Positions 49,314 through 64,000 of a DNA stretch of 64,000 nt are shown in pieces. Source of the stretch: Pempheris klunzingeri (taxonomy: Eukaryota; Chordata; Actinopteri; Acropomatiformes; Pempheridae); the NCBI RefSeq assembly GCF_042242105.1, contig NC_092020.1, positions 728,501 through 792,500 on the forward strand, in the 5' to 3' direction. Position 1 is the first letter of the stretch. Each line of letters begins with the position of its first letter. The translations under genes and the position numbers were made by a program. The notes under the pieces were generated by a model, which was not told the DNA's origin, did not search any database, and saw nothing but the letters and a program-made list of their open reading frames with translations.

Positions 49314-49752
49314 GTGAGTCTGTCCAGTCTGCCACTGGAGAACATCCCACTGTAACCAGTTGCTCCAGTAACTTTTATAAGTTTGGTCGATTTCATCCTA
49401 GTTTCTTCAGGTTATTTTCCATATTGTGCTTGTTTTAATAGTTACACATGAATGAACGACATCTTCATGCCAGTAAAATGTGGTCACTGTTGATTTTTAA
49501 CACATAATTAAATTCCCTCCTTTTTTTTTTTTTTTTTTTTTTTTACAGTTTTGATCACTTTTTCTTAACATAATGTTAGTCAGGTTGTTCCATATGGAAA
49601 TGCAAACAGTTGAAGCATATATTTATTCCCATTACTGACTTTTTTCTGTGTGTGTGTGTGTGTGTGCAGGTTAAACCAAGCGGACATTGTTGAAGGGGCT
49701 TCACAGCACTTGGATCTGTTCTCCTCGGTCCCAGGTTCAGACTGCTTGGTCT

Positions 49753-57102
<7,350 letters not shown>

Positions 57103-60100
57103 CCCCCCACGCCGCCGCCAGCACATTCCGTCACGTCTGGAAACCAACCCCCACCCCCACCTCTCAGCATCAGACACAGCCCGACCCTCCAGTACATCAG
57201 CAGCGCCAGTTTGACCTGATGTGGATCTACGCAGTCTTGTTCCTCTGATCACATTACCAGCCCAGGAGTGACTTATCCACAGCTCGCCCCATCCCATCCA
57301 TACCCCAAGAGCACACTCATCCCTCCATCTTCGTCCTCATTTCACCCCCCCTCCCCCTCCCCCCTCCACACCCCCACAACGTCAGCAATAACTGTTCTCA
57401 AGGATTCAATGATTGGATTGGTTTATGTCCTTAGTTGGCTGTTGTTTTAATGGAAAGTTGATCTGTTGTGGTTCTAGGTGTTAATGTTTGTTTGTTTTGT
57501 AAAAAAAAAAAAAATAGCATTTCTGACATGAGGCTTTCCAGTCTGCTGCCTCCTGCAGTCCTCAGCTGACTGATCAGTAGAAGCTCAGAGGCAGAGAGGT
57601 TGAAGCCCCCCTTTGTACATTAATGGCTCATGTTACTGCTCTCTTCTTCTTTACCTTTTTTTTTCTCCCCCTCCACCTTTCTTGTGATGGGGGAAAATGT
57701 GTACTAAAGTAAACCAGACAGAATCACACACAGTACATCCTGTCCTCCCCACCAGGCATCTAGCTACCCCCCAGCCTTTGGCCCTTGGCTCTCCCCGGCA
57801 CTGTCGTTAGCTTGCTCAGCAGAGGGATCCATAATGTTGTCAGTGTGGAGCTCCCTCAGTCTGTCAGAGTATATTTTATCTGCTCAGCTCATACTTCAGA
57901 TAGTGTTACCCAAGATTGTCACATTTTACCAATGAGACAGTTTGTTTTAGGACAGTCATCCCTGTATGTACTCGTGCTTGTGCCCATCATGGATTGTTTG
58001 GTCTTGAGGGAAGAGCTCAGAGTGTCATATCAGAGAGCACCTAGCCCATCAACTTCCATCTCACGCCAGCAGCCAGAGTGCTAAGTGTGAGGTCTTTACG
58101 CACGGTGCCCACACAGTCAAATGCAGCAACTTTTTCTTGCTGGAAATAAAATAACAGCATGCCGGAGGCCTGGCCAGCAGAGGGCACTGTCTGACTGCTC
58201 AGAGCGCCGGTCAGACAGACGGACAGATCCAGGTTAGCTGTAGCGATGAAGAGCACGATCACACACTGCCGACATTCAGAACACAGGATGGGTGACCAGG
58301 GATCGACTACCGCCTTATTGTTTAATAAGATCTCACCCCACCACCACCACCACCACCACCCTCCTGCACCCGCCCACCCTCCACTCCTCTCCCACTGTCA
58401 CGGCCCACCCCGCACATCTGCTCATGAACCAGTATGCATCCACCAATTCCTTCAAGCGTGAGGGGACAGAGTTTAGTTTCCCTGTAGAAGCAAGGGGACA
58501 GTGTTCTTGCATGCTGGCTTTGTTAATGACAGTGGTTTGTGTGTGCGTGTGTGTGTGTGAGTGTGTGCGTGCGTGTGTGTATACATGTGTGTGTGTGTGT
58601 GGATTTGTGTGCGTGTTTGTTCCCTCACCCTGTTATGATAACAAGCTATTGTCTTTCCAAAGGAATAGTCCCAAGGAGTAACTCTTTAACGCTGTTGCCC
58701 TGGTGTCAAGGGAACACCTTTCTAGTACCTCAGTAACAGATATTGAATGTACCGTGCATACCCTTTTATTTTTTGTACAGATTTTCTAGATACTTCTTTA
58801 CTATTCTTTACCAGAAGGGTTGTGAAATTGTAGCAGTAATGATACAATAAAAAAAAAGAAACATTGCCCCATGAAACAAATTGACAAAATCTTTTTAGAT
58901 TCGTTATAGGTCACTGAATACTCAGGCTCCAAAACCAACGCGTATCTCTTTGCCTTTATTGTTTATTTCCTTACTGTGGAAAATTCAGCACAACGCGTTC
59001 CCATTCCTAGACTTCAGACTGTAGTTGATGTGTTTCGACCTCCATCATACTGGCTAATGAAAAACAAGGAAAAAAAACATAAAGGCGGTCGTTGTGCTCT
59101 GCTAGTTTTCTTTTTACTAGAACAGTAGTAGTAGATGCTGTTTTTGTTTCTGTTTTTACCCATCTTCATTGTCCGGCTGCTCTATCTATAGTGCATGTGA
59201 GGTAATTCTTTAGGGGAAATGCTATTGGCTTAAAGACTTTGTGTCATCTTGCTGTTTCCCTCTGCTCCCCCGGCCTTTTCCTCCTTCGAGTGTTTTCAAC
59301 CCGAGTTGCCATTTTTGTCGTGGTCAGTTTCCAGTGATGTACAGTTTTCCCCCTCAGAGTCTATGAGAGACATGGAGCATGTCTGTGTCCTGAGATGCTA
59401 GGCTCCTCTGTCATGTGATGAGTATATATTTTTAAAAATAACCCCCATAGTTCGGATTATGAGCATAATAGTAATCTTAAATTTTTGCTGTTGATGATGA
59501 TTATATATATTTTTTTCAGTTCAGCAGTGCACTGTTATGAAAACCATTCTGTTTTATTGTAGGATTTCATTTTTATGGATATGCTGTCTGTGTTCTACAT
59601 GTTGTACTGAAACATTTCAGAGAAAACAAGAGATCCCTCTCCTGGTTGTTTTTTTTTTTTTTTTTCTCCTCTCTCTCTCTCTGTAAATTTGTCTTATCCC
59701 AACTGTCCTTTCCAGCTGATATCCTCTGGGCCTTACTTATTCTCTCCCTGTAAAAGTAGCTGTTTTAGAAAGTCGCCATGGAACCACTCACTGCCTTAAT
59801 ACAGTTGACCACAGCAGGTGAAGACAGGAGACACACCCAGTTGAAAAGAACAGGCCACAATCAAGGCCGCTCCGCGAAGAAAAAAAGCTCCTCCTCACAC
59901 CCCGACAGGCCTGAATCTGCACCACCTTGCTTTTTCTTTTTCAGCGATGAACCACGTTTAGCTTCGTGTAGACCGTTTTTGTTTTTAGCTCAAACTCGTA
60001 AATCCAGTGTGAATTCTTACTGTACATTAATGAGATGCTGTTTTTCTGGTTGTTTTTGTTCCAGTCAGCCCGGCAGTGTGTGTGTGCGCGCTTGCGTAGA

Positions 60101-60849
60101 CAGAAAAGCACAGTGTGTATGCTCACAAAGCCACAGCTGATATTTCACTCTCGGGTGTGAGAATGCCCCCCCCAGACCACCACCTACACCACCACCACCA
60201 CCACTCTGGGGCTCCAATAGTGTCTTTCACAGTGCTGCCAGAGCCCCAGTGGGAGCTGGGAGGGGAAGGGCACAGCGGACACTGGTGTGGTCTGTCAGAT
60301 AAAAAAAAAAAAAAAGCAGAAAATTAAGAATCGGTCACTTTTTCTCTCTCAGGGTTCAAATGCACACATATCCTCCAGCAGTCGCCCTCTGTCTCGTGTC
60401 CCTCGTCCCAGGTTTTCTGCCCTCCAGAATGTAGACCGGCCTCCTGCGTTTTTAGACACCGCTCCCCCCTCGTCCCCCTTTTGTGCACAGGTCTGAACTT
60501 TATTTTTTTTTTTCTGTTTTTGCTTTCTTTTGGCACTGACATCTAACCATCTAACAAGGAATGAATGAATGTTTGAAAGTGACTGTGTGTAATGTTAAAA
60601 TTGGGAAATGTATTTTTACAACATGTGAACGTGTTTTTTTTTTGGTTTTTTTTCCCACTCACCCTCATTGTGAATTGATTTTTTTTTCTTTCACCAGACT
60701 GCAAAAACAAACAAAAAGAAAAAAAAAAAAAAAATCTCCTGTAACTAGGCTCTTAAGCTTTATTTTTGTTTTGTTTACTTTTTTATTAGAAACAATCATG
60801 TTTGTGATGGTAACTTCTGATGGTAAACTCCACACCGTATTTTAATAAA
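57103..60849 (+). other. ctbp1: Long ctbp 3' UTR with alternative polyadenylation signals
   Basis: No other gene is recognisable after the ctbp stop. AATAAA near 58846 and at 60844-60849 give possible 3' UTRs of about 1.75 or 3.75 kb. The region carries C-rich and CAC-repeat stretches (58336-58360, 60178-60203), TG-rich sequence (58540-58620), poly-T runs and a CTCF-type motif (58174-58187). Long 3' UTRs are usual for CtBP genes. The extent of transcription is inferred. Confidence 0.55.
58174..58187 (+). promoter_or_regulatory. CTCF-type motif
   Basis: CCAGCAGAGGGCAC matches every position of the CTCF core consensus CCASYAGRKGGCRS and is preceded by TGG, as in strong sites. It lies in the ctbp 3' UTR region. 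Occupancy cannot be judged from sequence. Confidence 0.6.
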
Positions 60850-61794
60850 ATCGTAAAAATTAAACCGTTGTTGTGCTGAAACTTTAACTCCTAACCTTTG
60901 CTCATTTCATTAGGAAATGTTTCCGTGCTTGACTATAGCGCTCAGTAAGTTGGTGACAACGCCGGCGTGTCGTCCCACCGATTACACTTGATTACAGAGA
61001 TTTTGCCATAAACAAAATTGTTTACTGCCACAGTTTGCCGGCTCTTTTAAATGGCAACAAGGGGCTGTGCGGTGCCAGAACAGGCACGGCTTTACGAGTG
61101 GGCAGGATAGGTGGGGTGCACGGGAAAGGGGGCTTCTGTGCAGAGCCACAGGGCAGAGAGGGGTGGGGGATTATCAGCCTCAAAATTGCTACCACATGCA
61201 CATAACCAGGAGCCAGCTTTTAAAATGGAGTGAAGGGACTGAAAGCTGAGGTTCACTCCCTCAGGTTACCCTTAGGAGCCCGGTGGCTAGGCTGCCATGG
61301 AGTCCATCATGGAAGGTTAGAGATGGATGGTGTTAAGTGACCACACAGTGTTTTAACTTTCAGTATGCAATGACTCCAGCTCTACAACTACCTTTTTGTT
61401 ATGTCAGTATTTTGGACAAAAACATTCACAAATGTTGAACGAGTACTTCGCTGATTTAGTTTTTCACTAAACTGTTGAAGTTATGACACACAGTTGTTTT
61501 TTTAAAGATAATTATCGATGAAACAGAAGTAGACTTTTTTTTTTCCATACGTGTACAACCAGGCGCCTACATTACCCACAATGAAACTCTAGTAGTAGTT
61601 TTTTTCCCCACATTCTTTATACCTTCAATCTGTCTCAGCCCGACCATGTTCACCTCTTCTCCCCCCCCTCACCTGAAATGACATTTATAATAGTAATAAA
61701 TGTATTGAGTACAAAGCTGTTCCGATCCATCATGTGCCATTCCATCTGATAGATGTTGAGACGTTTACTCAAAGCCATGAATGTCATGTTCAGT

Positions 61795-61895
61795 GCTCCA
61801 CTCTGGAGACCATTAATGTTTGTACAAAATGACAACCAATCCAATAATTGTCACAAATGTCACTGTAGACCAAAGAGGAGCACCGACCACCCAAA
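61795..61895 (-). repeat. Fragment of the common teleost dispersed repeat (reverse orientation)
   Basis: Words TGTTTGTACAAAATGACA, CCAATCCAATAATTGT and GACCAAAGAGGAGCACCGACC match the reverse strand of the family seen at 63325-63583. Confidence 0.6.
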
Positions 61896-62269
61896 AGCTG
61901 AGCTGACTTGTTGATTCGGACTCATATTTATCTAATTCTTTGTCATTATGGAGGCTCAGAACTAGAGGCCAATACATTTACTGTTACATACTGCGCTGGC
62001 CGGTGTCTGTCAAAGTGAGGGGACATGCTTATTACATAACAGCATGTGTATACAAGTGTGTGTAGCTGAAGGAGGCCCAGTATGCGGGCAGTATTTTAAC
62101 AGACCTGATTCACACACACTTAAAATACAGTCTGGCTCATGGCTTCCCATTCAAGATTGCGCAACAGAGCGCAGCAGAGCATCTTCCAGCTCGCCAAGCG
62201 CCATACATTAACCCTGACAGCTCCCATGCTGGGCAGCCAGATTTTTTTTTATTTGTTTGTTTAGTTTGT

Positions 62270-62334
62270 GAGGAGGAGGAGGAGGAGGAGGAGGAGGAGG
62301 AGGAGGAGGAGGAGGAGGAGGAGGAGAAGGAGAA
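62270..62334. repeat. (GAG)n trinucleotide repeat
   Basis: About 18 GAG/AGG units run into GAGAAG variants. They look like poly-Ser, Pro or Glu codons in open frames but are a simple repeat. Confidence 0.95.
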
Positions 62335-62649
62335 GGGGTGCTTAAAGGCCTCACAGTTTTCATCAGGTCTTGGAACAGACATGTCGCCCCAGGAAAATGG
62401 AGGTCCTGGTTCCCGTCCTGCTGCTGGGTCGTCACCTTCAGTAAATGGCTCTGTGGGATGGGTCATCCTGCTTAGGTAACTTCTACTGGTTTATGTGAGA
62501 GGGTCACAAAAAAAGAAGGCAGCAGATCAAAGCAGGTCAAAGGTCACGCAAGCTCATTTCACTGAGGTCTGGAGACGAGAACGAAAGATCAAAAAAAGTT
62601 AAACTGTTCTGAGCTTTGGTGGGGAAACTTAAGAGCAGTTTGATAGATC

Positions 62650-62652
<3 letters not shown>

Positions 62653-62725
<73 letters not shown>
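62653..62725. repeat. (GT)n microsatellite
   Basis: A pure GT run of about 73 bp followed by GAGAGA. Confidence 0.97.
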
Positions 62726-62732
<7 letters not shown>

Positions 62733-63324
62733 CAGAGAAAGTTAGTATATGTGCATGCTTGTGCATACATGCCTGTGTGATGAATTAGTCTCCAGACAGA
62801 TGACCTATCCCACTTGGAGGGATCGTACTACCAACCCCAAAGCCGAGTGGATAAATATTTGTCCTCGGTTGTCTTTGGGATGATTAAATATTATTCCAGC
62901 TACTGACTGGCTCAGATGTTACATCAGCCTGCACCAGCTTTGTTTTCCTTTATTAAAGATACTCCAGTGCATCTCTCATTTGACCAGCACTGGCAGTAAC
63001 TGACTTAGAGTATAAAGCTGTTTATATTCGGTGTTTTTCATATTGTACTCGTATCCTATGAGAAGACCAGAACCAACAATGAACCGATTCTACAAACAAG
63101 TACTGGCTGTGTAGCCAAAGCCTGATGTGTCTCCTGCCATAGAGCTCCATTGTTGTCCAGCTGAAAACACATCAGTGAGCCACACGGTTGCACTGGGTGA
63201 CACGTTCCTTCGTAACAGTGAACGCATACACTGTAGTTTATTTTGAGTCGACCCCCTTCTGTTTTCCTGCTACTGCAAATACTCACGAAATGTGTATTAA
63301 TCAGTCATGCTGGTGGGGTAGCTC

Positions 63325-63583
63325 TATGAATGGTGACGTGACCCAAACCACAATATCACTAAAACTATTGGATGCATTGTAATAACTTTGGTGGCCCCTT
63401 AACTTTTCATCCAGCACCATCATGAGGTCACAGTTTCAATTTATCCAATAATTTGGTTTATGACCAAATACCTGTGAAACTAATGGCATTCCCATCAGCC
63501 TCAGCTGCGCTTTAGCTCAATGCTCCAGCGTGTCTAACTACAGTCTGTCAGAGCCGCTAGCATGGCTGTAGGATAGTCCTGTA
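63325..63583 (+). repeat. Internally deleted copy of a common teleost dispersed repeat
   Basis: The following words occur in order: AAACTATTGGATGCATTG, TAATAACTTTGGTGGCCCC, CTTTTCATCCAGCACCATCA, TTTGGTTTATGACCAAATAC, CATTCCCATCAGCCTCAGCT and GCTAGCATGGCTGTAG. I know this order from many teleost loci. The usual central part rich in GTTAGCATGC words is missing in this copy. Confidence 0.7.
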
Positions 63584-64000
63584 AAAGATTTACTTCTATC
63601 TACAGGCTGGCTTTGAGCTGTGTGCCACAGGCAGAGTAGAGGGAGACTAACAATATGAATGGAAGTCAATATGCCAACCTTATTCTTTGAAATAACCAAA
63701 AGTCGGCTGATCAACCACATATTAAACTCTCTATCTATATTCATTTTCCTTTGCAATTCTTCCCTGATGTTGGAAGGCAGCACACAGTCAGTACTATCCA
63801 TCTGCTCCTAGCGCTGCTCTCTCTCTGTCTTAGGGGTCTGGAGGGTTTGCGGCGGTGAAGCAGCCGAGACACTGGAGCTAGTATGGCCCCGGCCCAACGC
63901 TCTGTGATTAGCTCATGGTTTTCCTCTCATTGCTTCACTCACTTGGCTCGGGTAACATTGACGTGAGCACGTGATTGACAGGAAGAAAACTTTCAGCTAT

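Larger units (their letters stand above)
60850..64000. other. Intergenic region after ctbp
   Basis: No coding exon or RNA gene is recognised in the last 3.1 kb. It holds a GAG and a GT microsatellite and two pieces of one teleost dispersed repeat family. The final about 170 bp (GGCGGTGAAGCAGCC, GCACGTGATTGAC) are more GC-rich, but no gene start is visible. Confidence 0.55.

Noticed and set aside
62137-62466. Open frames with Ser or Pro runs near the end of the window
   Set aside because: Translation of the GAG trinucleotide repeat; no splice or domain evidence.

Overview
The window reads as nuclear DNA of a ray-finned (teleost) fish. Genes are split by GT-AG introns, introns are AT-rich with long CA/GT microsatellites, several interspersed repeats look typical of teleosts, and six multi-exon genes correspond to vertebrate genes that in humans lie on 5q31-q35 (COL23A1, RACK1, NME5, HNRNPAB, PHYKPL, FAM53C). 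A seventh gene is a CtBP co-repressor that has no human counterpart next to FAM53C. Species and gene names rest on remembered protein families and gene order; no database search was made.

Layout, left to right. 1-18.5 kb: the 3' part of a transmembrane collagen on the + strand (col23a1-like; about 24 coding segments, stop at 18519-18521). The cytoplasmic, membrane and first collagenous exons lie before the window. 18.5-24.1 kb: 3' UTR and intergenic DNA. 24.2-28.2 kb: rack1 (+, 8 exons, 317 aa), with a 5' TOP-like tract and three C/D-box snoRNA candidates in introns 5, 6 and 7 (two SNORD95-like, one SNORD96-like). 28.9-31.0 kb: nme5 (+, 5 exons, 210 aa), with an RFX X-box-like site about 220 bp upstream of its ATG. 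32.3-36.0 kb: hnrnpab (+, 330 aa). 36.4-41.0 kb: phykpl (-, 12 exons, 485 aa as modelled), tail to tail with hnrnpab. 41.6-47.5 kb: fam53c (+, 405 aa), head to head with phykpl and containing a GC-AG intron. 48.2-49.3 kb: a GC-rich promoter-like stretch with a 5' UTR exon on + and an unexplained exon-like segment on -. 49.75-60.85 kb: a complete CtBP gene (+, 448 aa) with a long 3' UTR. 60.85-64 kb: no gene recognised; microsatellites and old repeats.

Most notable point: the CtBP has a CtBP2-type basic N-terminus joined to a CtBP1-type C-terminus, plus a phase-compatible alternative first exon that would remove the basic segment as in short CtBP1. It is linked to a FAM53 gene, as CTBP1 is to FAM53A and CTBP2 is to FAM53B. 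This suggests a third ancient vertebrate CtBP kept in this fish. Other points of interest are the duplicated intronic snoRNA, an extra proline-rich collagen exon, an unusual phykpl C-terminus, and dispersed repeats carrying CTCF-like motifs.

The genes do not form one pathway. They include housekeeping functions (rack1 and its snoRNAs in ribosome biology, hnrnpab in RNA processing), a cilium gene (nme5), a lysine-catabolism enzyme (phykpl), a cell-surface collagen and nuclear regulators (fam53c, ctbp). The order looks like conserved vertebrate synteny rather than a functional cluster.
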